A stretch of 64,000 bases of DNA from Lysobacter ciconiae (GTDB lineage Bacteria; Pseudomonadota; Gammaproteobacteria; Xanthomonadales; Xanthomonadaceae): positions 913,001 through 977,000 of the forward strand of contig NZ_CP063656.1 in NCBI RefSeq assembly GCF_015209725.1. Direction: 5' to 3'. Numbering within the stretch: the stretch's first letter is position 1; each line of letters starts with the position of its first letter. The translations under genes were made by a program, and so were the position numbers. Below, piece after piece: positions 1 through 8,424 of this stretch. The notes beneath the pieces were generated by a model that was not told where the DNA came from, searched no databases, and saw only the letters and a program-made list of their open reading frames with translations.

Positions 1-1024
1 TCATCAGCGCGAGTACCTGGGTGCCGGCATTGCCTCCCATGCCCGCGACGATCGGCATCAGGATCGCCAGCGCCACGATCTTGTCGATGGAGCCCTCGAA
101 CTGGCCGATGACACCGGCGGCCAGGAACGCGGTGCACAGGTTGACCCCCAGCCACACCAACCGGCGCCGGAACGCACGCCGGGCGGGGCTGAACATGTCC
201 TCGTCCTCGGCCAGGCCGGCGGCGCTGAGCGCCTGGTGTTCGGCGCGGTCGCGGATGATGTCGACCACGTCGTCGATCGTGATCCGTCCCAGCAGGGTGT
301 GGTTGTTGTCGACCACCGGCGCGCTGAGCCAGTCGTGGTCGGAGAACTGGCGCGCGACCTCGTCGTTGGAGTCCTCCACGTCGAACGCGGGTTGCTCCGA
401 GTCCAGCAGCCGGTTGATCGGCGTGGCGGGGTCGTGGGTCAGCAGGGTGGCCAGGCCCAGGCGGCCGCGGTACTGGTGGCGCCGGCTGACCACGTACAGG
501 TAATCGGTGTGCTCGGGCAGCTCGCCGCGCAGGCGCAGGAAGCGCAGCACCACGTCCACGGTGGCGTCGGCGCGCACGGTGACCACGTCGGGGTTCATCA
601 GTCGCCCCGCGGTGCCCTCCGGGTAGGACAGCGCCTGCTCGAGGCGCTCGCGGTGCTCGCGGTCCATCGACTTGAGCACCTCGTCCAGCACGGTGCCGGG
701 CAGGTCGCCGACCAGATCGGCCAGGTCGTCGATGTCCAGGTCCTCGACCGCGGCGAGGATCTCGTCGGCGTCCATGTCGGCCAGCAGGCTTTCGCGGACA
801 TCATCGCCGACATGCAGCAGCACCTCGCCGTCGTCTTCCGGATCGACCAGGCCCCACACCACGACGCGCTCGTCCAATGGCAGGGATTCGAGCAGGTTGC
901 CGATTTCCGCCGGAGACAATGTGTTGACCAGGCGCCGGATCGGGCCCAGTCGACCGCTGTCGAGCGCGTCCGCCAGCAGGCGCAACTGGTGCGACGTCTT
1001 GTCCAGGCGGACGGTCTCGGCCAT
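1..1024 (-). CDS. mgtE: Magnesium transporter MgtE, C-terminus cut by window edge
   Basis: About 341 N-terminal residues are visible; the rest lies beyond position 1. The protein begins with the acidic helical MgtE N domain (residues 1-135, rich in Asp and Glu and resembling the Mg2+-sensing superhelix), followed by a pair of CBS domains (about 140-260). The first transmembrane helices start near residue 280, with the conserved MPIVAGMGGNAGTQ stretch that lines the pore in this family. The start at 1024 is preceded by AAGGAG on the coding strand. MgtE is a homodimeric inner-membrane Mg2+ channel gated by cytosolic Mg2+ through the N and CBS domains. It is separated from ptsI by a gene on the other strand, so it is a separate unit. 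Confidence 0.95.
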   Translation of the reverse strand, partial: MAETVRLDKTSHQLRLLADALDSGRLGPIRRLVNTLSPAEIGNLLESLPLDERVVVWGLVDPEDDGEVLLHVGDDVRESLLADMDADEILAAVEDLDIDDLADLVGDLPGTVLDEVLKSMDREHRERLEQALSYPEGTAGRLMNPDVVTVRADATVDVVLRFLRLRGELPEHTDYLYVVSRRHQYRGRLGLATLLTHDPATPINRLLDSEQPAFDVEDSNDEVARQFSDHDWLSAPVVDNNHTLLGRITIDDVVDIIRDRAEHQALSAAGLAEDEDMFSPARRAFRRRLVWLGVNLCTAFLAAGVIGQFEGSIDKIVALAILMPIVAGMGGNAGTQVLALM

Positions 1025-1169
1025 GCGTGCTCCTTGTGCGGAAGCCGCATCCGAGGTGGATGCGATCAGTGTTCTGGGTCGTGTCCGATTATCCGCGCTG
1101 CGGCCGGCGCTGCACAGCCGCGGGTGCTTCATGGTATTGGTATGCCGCTTTCACCACCGGACATCCACC

Positions 1170-1577
1170 ATGACCCCACGCTCCATCTTCGTTGCGACAT
1201 CCCTGGCACTGGTTGTTGGTCTGGCCGCCTGCAGCGCGCCAGCCACGCCCGAGCAGCTGCCGTTTTTCGAGCCGGGCGTGGAGTTCACCGTCAACCAGGT
1301 GGGCACCGGATGCACGGCCGACGGCGCGTACCGGGCGAAGGTCAGCTGGGACGTCCCACCGTCGATGTCGTCCAAGATCGAGGTCCAGGTCGGCGATGAC
1401 CGCTCGGGCGTCTTTGCCCGCAGCAACGATGCCACCGGCAGCGAAGAGACCGGCGACTGGGTCCGCGACGGCACGCTGTTCGTGATGGTCGACCGCGATT
1501 CGAAGATGGTGCTGGCGGCATTGAAGGCCGGTGCGGGCAACTGCACGGCGCCGGCGGTGGAGACGGCCGGCGACTGA
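1170..1577 (+). CDS. Small secreted lipoprotein of unknown function
   Basis: A 135-residue protein opens with a short positive n-region and a hydrophobic stretch ending in the lipobox LAAC, so Cys20 should be lipidated and the protein anchored in the outer or inner membrane. The mature part has two further Cys residues (in the GCTAD and NCTAP stretches) that could form a disulfide, and it looks like a small beta-rich domain. I recognise no family. It stands alone between mgtE and ptsI, both on the opposite strand, so it has its own promoter. The frame stays open far upstream, but the ATG at 1170 is the one placed directly before the signal peptide. No strong ribosome site is visible. Confidence 0.75.
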   Translation: MTPRSIFVATSLALVVGLAACSAPATPEQLPFFEPGVEFTVNQVGTGCTADGAYRAKVSWDVPPSMSSKIEVQVGDDRSGVFARSNDATGSEETGDWVRDGTLFVMVDRDSKMVLAALKAGAGNCTAPAVETAGD

Positions 1578-1578
1578 C

Positions 1579-1625
1579 GCGTGACCGGCCCGCGACAGCC
1601 CGCGCCTGTCGGGGTGCGTGACCGG
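1579..1625. terminator. Hairpin between convergent genes, flanked by a direct repeat
   Basis: CGACAG (1593-1598) pairs with CTGTCG (1606-1611) over a 7-base loop, extended by CCC/GGG after a one-base bulge. The hairpin lies in the 51 bases between the converging lipoprotein and ptsI genes, where a shared terminator is expected, but no T-tract follows on either strand. The 10-mer GCGTGACCGG occurs on both sides (1579-1588 and 1616-1625). Confidence 0.3.
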
Positions 1626-1628
1626 AAC

Positions 1629-3350
1629 CTAGCTGGCGAGCTGGCGCTGCATCCACTGCTCGATCTGGGCGCGGTCGCGGGCGCGCATCAATGACGGCGC
1701 GCTGGCCCGCAGCGCGTGCACGTCGCAGGAGCGGATCGTCCGGCGCACTTCCAGCAGGCTGCTGGGGTGCACGCTGAATTCCTCCAGCCCGAGCGCCAGC
1801 AACAGCGGACTGAAGCGCGCGTCGCCGGCGATCTCGCCGCACACCGATGCCGGGATCGCGTGCTTCTTCGCCAGCAGCAGCACGTCACGCATCACCCGCA
1901 GCACGGCCGGATGGAGCAGGGTGTGCAGCTCGCCGAGCGCATCGTTGTTGCGGTCGGCGGCCAGCAAATACTGGATCAGGTCGTTGGTGCCGATGGCGAC
2001 GAAATCGATGTCGCTGATGAAGCCCGACAGGGCGATCGCCGCGGCGGGCACCTCGATCATCGTGCCCAGCGCAACGTGCGGCGCGATCTCATGGCCCTCG
2101 CGGCGCAGCTCGGCGGCGATGCGGTCCAGCTCCGCGCGCACGGCGCGGACTTCCTCGCGCATGGTCACCATCGGCAGCAGGATGCGCACGGGTCCGTAGC
2201 CGGAGGCGCGCAGGATCGCGCGCAGCTGCGTTTCCAGCAGGCCGGTGCGCGCCAGTGACAGGCGGATGCCGCGCATGCCCATCGCCGGGTTGGGTTCATC
2301 ACGCAGGGCCAGGCCGGTGCGGTCGGCCTTGTCCGCGCCCAGGTCCAGGGTGCGGATGGTGACCGGGCGACCGCTCATGCCCAGCACGAGATCGCGGTAG
2401 GCTTGGAACTGCTCCTGTTCCTCGGGCAGGTCGTTGCTGCGCAGGAACAGGAATTCGGTGCGGTACAGGCCGATGCCGGTCGCGCCCAATGCGTGGGCCT
2501 CGGCCACGCCCTCGCGCGATTCGGCGTTGGCGTGCACCTGGATGCTGACGTCGTCGCGGCTGCGGTTGGGCTGGCGGCGCAGGCGGTTGAGTTCGCGCTG
2601 GTCGCGCGATTGCGCGCGCAGCTGCGCCCGGTGGGTGCGCAGGTCCGGCGCGCGCGGCTCGATCACAACGGTGCCGGCGCCGCCGTCCACGATCAGCGCA
2701 TCGCCGTCGTTGACCCGCTGCAGCAGCCCGGGCACGCCCACCACCATCGGCAGGTGCAGGCTGCGCGCAAGGATCGCGCTGTGCGAGAGCGCACTGCCGG
2801 AGGACGTCACGATGGCGACCACCCCCTGCTGCTGCAGCTGGGCCAGCTCGGCCGGGGCGACGTTGTCGGTGACCAGGACTTCGCCGGCCACGCCGGTGGT
2901 GTCATCCAGGCGCCGATGCAGGCTGGCGTGGACGCGTGCGATGACCTGGTCGATGTCATCCATGCGGCTGCGGAAGTAGTCATCGTCCATGCGCGCGAAC
3001 ACCGCCGCGATGCGGTCGCGTTGCTGGCGCAGGGCGTAGTCGGCGCTGCTGTGGTCGGTGCGGATCAACTCGTCCAGGCCGTGCAGCAGCTCGGGGTCAT
3101 CGAGCAACAGGGCGTGCAGGTCAAGGAACTCGCCGACCTCATGGGCCAGCGCGCCCTGGAGGCGGTCGCGCATGGCGTGCATCTCGGTGCGGACGCGGTC
3201 GATGGCGTCATGCAGGCGCGCCAGCTCGGCATCCACGTCCGCCGGATCGATGTACTCGGCGACCACGTCGACCACATGCGGCAGGCGCACCCGCGCGCGC
3301 CCCAGGGCGCTGCCACGCGATGCCGCCAGTCCGGACAGTTCCTGCCGCAT
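1629..3350 (-). CDS. ptsI: PTS enzyme I (PEP-protein phosphotransferase)
   Basis: Enzyme I takes phosphate from phosphoenolpyruvate and passes it to HPr in the cytoplasm. The 573-residue length is normal. The phosphorylatable His190 sits in SALSHSAILARS, the usual PEP-utilizer swivel motif. The C-terminal TIM barrel shows RTEFLFLRS, and the catalytic Cys is in VCGEIAGD. No GAF domain precedes it, so this is PtsI rather than the nitrogen-type PtsP. It starts 6 bases after the ptsH stop and is the last gene of the long block. No sugar permease (EIIB/C) accompanies it, which suggests that the phosphate flow is regulatory. Confidence 0.96.
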   Translation of the reverse strand: MRQELSGLAASRGSALGRARVRLPHVVDVVAEYIDPADVDAELARLHDAIDRVRTEMHAMRDRLQGALAHEVGEFLDLHALLLDDPELLHGLDELIRTDHSSADYALRQQRDRIAAVFARMDDDYFRSRMDDIDQVIARVHASLHRRLDDTTGVAGEVLVTDNVAPAELAQLQQQGVVAIVTSSGSALSHSAILARSLHLPMVVGVPGLLQRVNDGDALIVDGGAGTVVIEPRAPDLRTHRAQLRAQSRDQRELNRLRRQPNRSRDDVSIQVHANAESREGVAEAHALGATGIGLYRTEFLFLRSNDLPEEQEQFQAYRDLVLGMSGRPVTIRTLDLGADKADRTGLALRDEPNPAMGMRGIRLSLARTGLLETQLRAILRASGYGPVRILLPMVTMREEVRAVRAELDRIAAELRREGHEIAPHVALGTMIEVPAAAIALSGFISDIDFVAIGTNDLIQYLLAADRNNDALGELHTLLHPAVLRVMRDVLLLAKKHAIPASVCGEIAGDARFSPLLLALGLEEFSVHPSSLLEVRRTIRSCDVHALRASAPSLMRARDRAQIEQWMQRQLAS

Positions 3351-3356
3351 GCCGGG

Positions 3357-3626
3357 TCACTGGTCCTCGTCGAAGCTGCGCTCGAACAGCGCTGCCACCG
3401 CGTCGGCGACCCTGGCTTCGTCCTCGCCTTCCACCCGGAGGCGGATCTGGGTGCCCTGACCGGCAGCCAGCAGCATGACGCCCATGATGCTCTTGGCGTT
3501 CACTTCGCGACCCTTGGCGATCAGGGTCGCGCTGGATCGGTAGCCCGACAGCAGCTGGACCAGCTTGGCGGTCGCGCGCGCGTGCAGGCCGAGGCGGTTG
3601 GAGACGGTCAAATCGCGTTCGATCAT
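3357..3626 (-). CDS. ptsH: Phosphocarrier protein HPr
   Basis: An 89-residue HPr with the catalytic His15 in NRLGLHARA and the regulatory Ser46 in VNAKSIMGV. His15 receives phosphate from enzyme I and donates it to the EIIA proteins. Ser46 is the target of HPr kinase, which is encoded 1.4 kb upstream in the same block. An upstream in-frame start would add 28 residues with no family similarity, so the ATG at 3626 is chosen. The gene lies between the mannose-type EIIA and ptsI. Confidence 0.96.
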   Translation of the reverse strand: MIERDLTVSNRLGLHARATAKLVQLLSGYRSSATLIAKGREVNAKSIMGVMLLAAGQGTQIRLRVEGEDEARVADAVAALFERSFDEDQ

Positions 3627-3675
3627 GGCAGTGGTCCGGTAACCGTCTTCAAGAAAAGCTTGCAGGGAGGGGAAC

Positions 3676-4068
3676 TCATGTGTCGTCCAGACGAACCCCG
3701 TTGCGGGCACCGGCGGCGGCGACCGCCGGCAGTTCGTCCAGCCCCAGCTCGGCGTAGTTCAGCACCCGTAGCAGCATCGGCAGGCTGAGTCCTGACACCC
3801 GGTGGACGCGGGTGCCCAGGCCGGCCAGCGCAGCGCCCAGGTTGCTGGGCGTCGCGCCGTACATGTCGGTCAGCACCAGCACGCCGTCACCGTCGTCCGC
3901 CCGGCGCAGGGCCGCGCTGGCCTGCGGCAACACCGCATCGGGATGGCCGTCGAAGCCGACCTCCAGCACCTCCACCCGCAACGGCATGGGTTTGAGCAGG
4001 CCCGACGCCACCGCAAGGATGGCGCTGCCGATACCTTCGTGGGTGAGCAGGAGAATACCGACAGACAT
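3676..4068 (-). CDS. Mannose-family PTS EIIA domain protein
   Basis: A stand-alone 130-residue EIIA of the mannose/sorbose superfamily. His10 in LLTHEGIG is the expected phosphorylation site, and the fold continues with the family stretch VLVLTDMYGATPSN. In xanthomonads and other proteobacteria this single-domain protein lies between rapZ and ptsH without EIIB, C or D partners. No partner is encoded in this window either. It probably acts as a phosphorylation-dependent regulator rather than in transport; its target is not known to me. Confidence 0.93.
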   Translation of the reverse strand: MSVGILLLTHEGIGSAILAVASGLLKPMPLRVEVLEVGFDGHPDAVLPQASAALRRADDGDGVLVLTDMYGATPSNLGAALAGLGTRVHRVSGLSLPMLLRVLNYAELGLDELPAVAAAGARNGVRLDDT

Positions 4069-4126
4069 GCGACAAAGTTAACAGACGCCGGTCAGGTGCC
4101 GGTAACCGGCGTGCCGGTCCGGGCAG

Positions 4127-5053
4127 CTAGTCGATTTCGCGGTGGTGCACGGCGACCTCGTCCCAGCCCTGTTCGCGCGCGGCCCGGGCCATGCGCTCGG
4201 CCAGGTACACCGAGCGGTGGCGCCCGCCGGTGCAGCCGAAGGCGACGGTGATGTAGCTGCGGCTGGTGTCGGTGTGCAGGCGCGGCAGCCAGGTTTCCAG
4301 CAGCGCGCCGACCTGGTCGGCGAACTCGTTCACCAGCGGCTGGTTGGCGAAGAACTCCGCGACCGGCGCATCGCGTCCGGACAACGGTCGCAGGCCCGGA
4401 TCCCAGTGCGGATTGGGCAGGCAGCGCGCGTCGAACACGAAATCCGCATCCGCCGGCACGCCGTGGCGGTAGGCGAAGGACTCGAACAGCAGCGATACCG
4501 TGCTGGTATCGCCCAGCGCGAAGCGGGTGATGATGTACCGGCGCATCTGGTGGACGTTGAGCTCGCTGGTGTCGAGCTGGGAGTCGGCCAGCTGGCGCAG
4601 CGGCCGCAGTACCTGACGCTCCAGCGCGATCGCGTCGGCCAGCGCCAGACCCAGGTGGCTGAGCGGGTGGCGACGGCGGGTGTCGGCGTAGCGCTTGATC
4701 AGGATGTCGTCGCGGGTGTCCAGGAAGATCACCCGCGGATCCATGCCCAGCTTGCCGACCTCGGCCAGCCAGCCCGGGATGCTCGCCAGGTCGCGGTGGC
4801 TGGTGCGTACGTCGATCCCCACCGCCAGCTTGGCCGTCTCGGTCTCGGCGAGGTTGGCAGTGGCGGCGCGGACGAAGGCCGGCAGCAGCTCGGCGGGCAG
4901 GTTGTCGACGCAGTAGTAGCCCAGGTCCTCGAAGGTCTTCAGGGCGACGGATTTGCCTGAACCTGACATGCCGCTGACGATGATGAGCGCGGCGTCGGAG
5001 AGCGGCTTCTCATGGGTGGTCGGGGAGGAATGGGTGTCTTCGGTGTTGTGCAT
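4127..5053 (-). CDS. rapZ: RNase adapter protein RapZ (YvcJ family)
   Basis: The 308-residue protein has a P-loop, GMSGSGKS (28-35), and the C-terminal RapZ signature FGCTGGRHRSVYLAERMA that binds a small ligand and RNA. In enterobacteria RapZ presents the sRNA GlmZ to RNase E and so sets glucosamine-6-phosphate synthase levels. In other bacteria the sRNA target is unknown. It starts 4 bases after the hprK stop. About 20 residues precede the usual family N-terminus, so the true start could be slightly downstream, although no better ATG is seen before the P-loop. Family identity is certain; the partner RNA here is not. Confidence 0.94.
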   Translation of the reverse strand: MHNTEDTHSSPTTHEKPLSDAALIIVSGMSGSGKSVALKTFEDLGYYCVDNLPAELLPAFVRAATANLAETETAKLAVGIDVRTSHRDLASIPGWLAEVGKLGMDPRVIFLDTRDDILIKRYADTRRRHPLSHLGLALADAIALERQVLRPLRQLADSQLDTSELNVHQMRRYIITRFALGDTSTVSLLFESFAYRHGVPADADFVFDARCLPNPHWDPGLRPLSGRDAPVAEFFANQPLVNEFADQVGALLETWLPRLHTDTSRSYITVAFGCTGGRHRSVYLAERMARAAREQGWDEVAVHHREID

Positions 5054-5057
5054 GGGA

Positions 5058-6020
5058 TCAGGGGCTACCGCGTTCCAGGAAATTGCTGTGGCGGGCGATG
5101 AAGGCGGCCGCCGGGTCCATGCCCTTCATGCGCAGGGTGTGCAGGCGGGCGGCGGCCTCGGCCAGTACCGCCAGGTTGCGCCCAGGCATCACCGGCAGGG
5201 TGGTCATCGGCACGTCCAGGTCCAGCACCCGGCGCGCGGAGTTGTCGCCGGTCAGGCGTCCCAGCCCGTCCGTGTCGGCCGGGTCATCGCCGGGGCGGGT
5301 CAGATGGGTGATCAGGCGCAGGTACTTGTTGCCCTTTACCGCGGTGTCGCCAAACATCTGGCGGATGTTCAACACGCCCAGGCCGCGCACCTCCAGCAGG
5401 TCCTGCAGCAACTCCGGGCAGGTGCCATCCAGCACGTCCGGCGCGATCTGGGTGAACTCGGGCGCGTCATCGGCGACCAGCCGGTGGCCGCGGCTGATCA
5501 GCTCCAGCGCAAGCTCGCTCTTGCCGGCGCCGGAATCGCCGGTGATCAGCACCCCGATCGAATAGATCTCCATGAACACGCCATGCAGCGTGACCCGCGG
5601 CGCGAGGGTGCGCGCGAGCTGGTACTGCAGGTGGTTGAGCAGCTCATGGCCGCGCAGGGGCGAGCCCCACAGCGGCGTCATCGACTCCTCGGCAGCCTCC
5701 AGCAGGTCGGCCGGGCAGTCCTGCGCCTTGCTCAGGACCATCGCCAGGGGCCGGAACTGGATGATCCGCTCGATCGTTTCCCAGCGGTGGCGCGAGTCCA
5801 GCGAGTCCAGCCACGCCAGCTCCTCCGCGCCGAGTATCTGCACCTTGTTGGGGTAGATGGCGTTGAGGTAGCCGGCCAGCGAGGGGCGCCGGTCCAGGGT
5901 ATCGACCGCCTCGAGCACGCGTCCCCGCCCGGCCTGGCCGGCGAACCAGCGCAGCTGCAGGCGTTCGCGCTGCCGCTTGAAAAGCTCCTCGGCGCTGATG
6001 CGGGCGCTGGACATCGGCAT
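5058..6020 (-). CDS. hprK: HPr kinase/phosphorylase
   Basis: A 320-residue bifunctional enzyme that phosphorylates or dephosphorylates HPr on Ser46. The N-terminal MurE-like domain (to about 130) is followed by the kinase core with Walker A GDSGAGKS (161-168), the ADDAPEF acid cluster and the HprK signature around PVMPGRNLAVLAEAA. Its ATG follows the ptsN stop by one base; a second ATG at 6014 is an equally plausible start. HprK is typical of Firmicutes but is widespread in proteobacteria with an incomplete PTS, where it links HPr to regulation. It lies between ptsN and rapZ. Confidence 0.95.
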   Translation of the reverse strand: MPMSSARISAEELFKRQRERLQLRWFAGQAGRGRVLEAVDTLDRRPSLAGYLNAIYPNKVQILGAEELAWLDSLDSRHRWETIERIIQFRPLAMVLSKAQDCPADLLEAAEESMTPLWGSPLRGHELLNHLQYQLARTLAPRVTLHGVFMEIYSIGVLITGDSGAGKSELALELISRGHRLVADDAPEFTQIAPDVLDGTCPELLQDLLEVRGLGVLNIRQMFGDTAVKGNKYLRLITHLTRPGDDPADTDGLGRLTGDNSARRVLDLDVPMTTLPVMPGRNLAVLAEAAARLHTLRMKGMDPAAAFIARHSNFLERGSP

Positions 6021-6021
6021 C

Positions 6022-6516
6022 TCAGGCCACTCTGGGGCAGGTCGGGGCGGCCAGCAGGCACCGGGCCAGCGCGGCGGAATCGACGGCCTCACGCAGGCGC
6101 TGGCGGAATGCCGGGTCGGAGAAATGCTCGGCGAGCTCGGCCAGCTGCTCCAGGTGTTTCATGTTGGAGTGCAGCGGCACCACCATGGCCATGATGAGGT
6201 CGACGGGGATACCGTCGGCGGCGCCGAAGTCGATCGGCTCGGCCAGGCGCAGGAAGGCCCCGCGGCTGCCGGTGATCGACTCCAGGCGACCGTGCGGGAT
6301 GGCGACGCCGTGGCCGATCGCGGTGCTGGCCAGGCGTTCGCGCGCGTGCAGGCTGTCACCGATCAGGTCGGCATCGGGCCCGGGCCCGTCAGTGATGGGC
6401 GCATCGCCTGCGCGCAGTGCCAGCAGGCGTGCCGCGGTATCGATCACCGCGGCACCGTCCTGCGGGCCGGACAGGATCGCCACGCGTCCGGCGCTCAACA
6501 AATCAATCAGGGGCAT
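6022..6516 (-). CDS. ptsN: Nitrogen-type PTS EIIA (PtsN)
   Basis: A 164-residue EIIA of the fructose/mannitol superfamily. His75 in GVAIPHGRL is the phosphorylation site, matching His73 of the E. coli protein. PtsN regulates rather than transports; in E. coli it acts on potassium uptake and sensor kinases. It lies six bases below hpf and next to hprK, the conserved arrangement downstream of rpoN. The first seven residues (MPLIDLL) are family-typical, which supports the start. Confidence 0.95.
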   Translation of the reverse strand: MPLIDLLSAGRVAILSGPQDGAAVIDTAARLLALRAGDAPITDGPGPDADLIGDSLHARERLASTAIGHGVAIPHGRLESITGSRGAFLRLAEPIDFGAADGIPVDLIMAMVVPLHSNMKHLEQLAELAEHFSDPAFRQRLREAVDSAALARCLLAAPTCPRVA

Positions 6517-6522
6517 TTTTCG

Positions 6523-6852
6523 CTAACCGGTTTCACCGACTCGGGAGAGGCTTTCGGCGCGGCGCGACTGGTCCACCTGCTTGCCCTTGTGCTTGAGCAG
6601 CAGGCGGTCGAGCTTGTCGACCAGCAGGTCGATCGCCGAGTACATGTCGGGTGCTGCCGCGTCGGCATGGAGCGTGCGCCCGGCACAGATGATGTTGGCC
6701 TCGGCGCGATGGTCGGGCTTGTCCAGGCCCAGCTGCGCGCGCACTTCGAAAGGCTGCTCGAAATGGCGCTGCAGGCGGGTGAATTTGGTTTCCACGTATT
6801 CGCGCAGAGCGGGGGTGACGTCAAGCTGCTGGCCATAGATTTCGATCCGCAT
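6523..6852 (-). CDS. hpf: Ribosome hibernation promoting factor, short form
   Basis: A 109-residue protein of the HPF/RaiA family. It shows the beta-alpha-beta-beta-beta-alpha pattern, the N-terminal strand MRIEIYGQQLDV, and the conserved stretch around DMYSAIDLLVDKLDRLL. In stationary phase it binds the 30S decoding channel and promotes inactive 100S dimers. The length fits short HPF, without the C-terminal dimerisation domain of long HPF. It sits directly downstream of rpoN, the usual place for this gene, which was once called a sigma-54 modulation protein. Confidence 0.95.
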   Translation of the reverse strand: MRIEIYGQQLDVTPALREYVETKFTRLQRHFEQPFEVRAQLGLDKPDHRAEANIICAGRTLHADAAAPDMYSAIDLLVDKLDRLLLKHKGKQVDQSRRAESLSRVGETG

Positions 6853-6921
6853 GGAAAGACTCCTCTACCTGGCGACGGGAGACCAGCATAGCCCAGCCCG
6901 GGCACGTGCAATCTGCCGTGT

Positions 6922-8361
6922 TCAGGCCATCCGTACGCGATCCTGCGAGGACACGATCCCCATCGCTTCGCGGTACTTGGCGACGGTGCGGCGGGCGACC
7001 GGGACGCCGGCGGCCTTGAGGGTTTCGGCCAGGCGCGCATCCGACAGGGGCTTGCGCGGGTTCTCGGCCTGGATCAGCTCGCGGATCATCGACTGTATGG
7101 CGACGCTCGACGCCTCGCCGCCGCTGCCGGTGTCGATCCCGGAGGCGAAAAACGCCCGCAGGGGAATCGTGCCGCGCGGCGTGCGTGCGTACTTGCGGGC
7201 GATCGCGCGCGAGACCGTGGATTCGTGCATGCCGATCTCGGCGGCGACTTCGCGCAGGGTCAGCGGGCGGAGGGCGGCGTTGCCGAACTCCAGGAAACCG
7301 GCCTGCTGGCTGATCAGGCATCGGGCGACCTTCAGCATCGTCACCCCACGCGCCTCCAGGCTCTTGAGCAGCCAGCGCGCCTCCTGCAGGTGGCCCTTGA
7401 GGTAATTGGCGTCGGCGCCGTCGGCGTGGCGGATCATGCTTTCGTAGCCGCGGTGGATGCCGATGCGCGGGCGCATGCTGTCCGACAACGCGACCCGCCA
7501 CATGCCGTGCTGGCGCCAGATGACGATGTCAGGGGCGACGTAGCTGTCTTCGGCAATCGCGCCGATGCCGGCACCGGGTCGCGGCTCCAGCGAGCGCAGC
7601 AGGCTGATGGCGGTTTCGACCTCCGCGAGGGGAAGTTTCAGCTCGGCGGCCAGGCCGGCCGCGCCCACCTTCGGCAGGCGTTCCAGGTGGTCGCGCGCGA
7701 GGCTGAGCGCGAGCGCGCGCCCGGGCGTGCATTCCTCCAGATACTGCAGTTGCAGGCTCAGGCATTCAGTCAGATCGCGCGCGCCGACGCCGATCGGGTC
7801 GAAGCGCTGGATCTGGTGCAGGACGGTGACGACCTCCGCCTCGTCCACGATGAGCTCGGGGGCGAGGGTTTCGGCGACCGACGCGGGCGAATCGCGGAAA
7901 TAGCCCGCGTCGTCGATCGCCTCGATCAGCACCACCGCGATCTGGCGGTCACGCGGCGACAGGTGGCTCAGGTGCAGCTGCCACAGCAGGTAGTCCTGCA
8001 GGCTCTCCGACTCGGCGACCTGCTCGGCGGGGTCGCGGTCGTTGTCGGGATCGAGCGGCCCGACGCGCTGGTACCAGACCTCGCCGTCGTCGGGACCCCA
8101 GTCCGCCTCGGGTGGAGCAGGGGTGTCGCCCTCGTGCGCCAGCGCGCCGCCAGACCCATCGATCGCGCCGGCGGCTTCCGCCATCGCCGGCTCGCTGGGT
8201 TGATCGGTCCAGTCCAGCAGGGGATTGCTCTCCACCGCCGCCGCCAGTTCCGCCTCCAGCTCGACCGACGACATCTGCAGCAGGCGGATGGCCTGCTGCA
8301 ACTGCGGGGTCATCACAAGGCTCTGGCCGAGCGAGGTCTGGAGTTGGGGCTTCATGGTCAC
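6922..8361 (-). CDS. rpoN: RNA polymerase sigma-54 factor
   Basis: A 479-residue sigma-54. Region I is the Gln/Leu-rich N-terminus (QTSLGQSLVMTPQLQQAIRL) that interacts with AAA+ activators. A short acidic region II (about 55-110) follows, then the core-binding domain. At the C-terminus lies the RpoN box ARRTVAKYRE (about 456-465), which reads the -24 promoter element. It is encoded between lptB and hpf. The 63-base gap after lptB leaves room for an internal promoter, but I see no clear one. Confidence 0.97.
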   Translation of the reverse strand: MTMKPQLQTSLGQSLVMTPQLQQAIRLLQMSSVELEAELAAAVESNPLLDWTDQPSEPAMAEAAGAIDGSGGALAHEGDTPAPPEADWGPDDGEVWYQRVGPLDPDNDRDPAEQVAESESLQDYLLWQLHLSHLSPRDRQIAVVLIEAIDDAGYFRDSPASVAETLAPELIVDEAEVVTVLHQIQRFDPIGVGARDLTECLSLQLQYLEECTPGRALALSLARDHLERLPKVGAAGLAAELKLPLAEVETAISLLRSLEPRPGAGIGAIAEDSYVAPDIVIWRQHGMWRVALSDSMRPRIGIHRGYESMIRHADGADANYLKGHLQEARWLLKSLEARGVTMLKVARCLISQQAGFLEFGNAALRPLTLREVAAEIGMHESTVSRAIARKYARTPRGTIPLRAFFASGIDTGSGGEASSVAIQSMIRELIQAENPRKPLSDARLAETLKAAGVPVARRTVAKYREAMGIVSSQDRVRMA

Positions 8362-8424
8362 CTGTGGCTGCGGAACGGGCTTACATCATGCCCGCAATGG
8401 ACCGCTTCACCGTGTGACGCAACG

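Noticed and set aside
1046..1064. Hairpin CGCATCC-GAGGT-GGATGCG just above the mgtE ribosome site as a Mg2+ riboswitch
   Set aside because: It is a simple 7-pair stem; an M-box or similar Mg2+ sensor needs a much longer structured leader, and only 145 bases separate it from the next gene.
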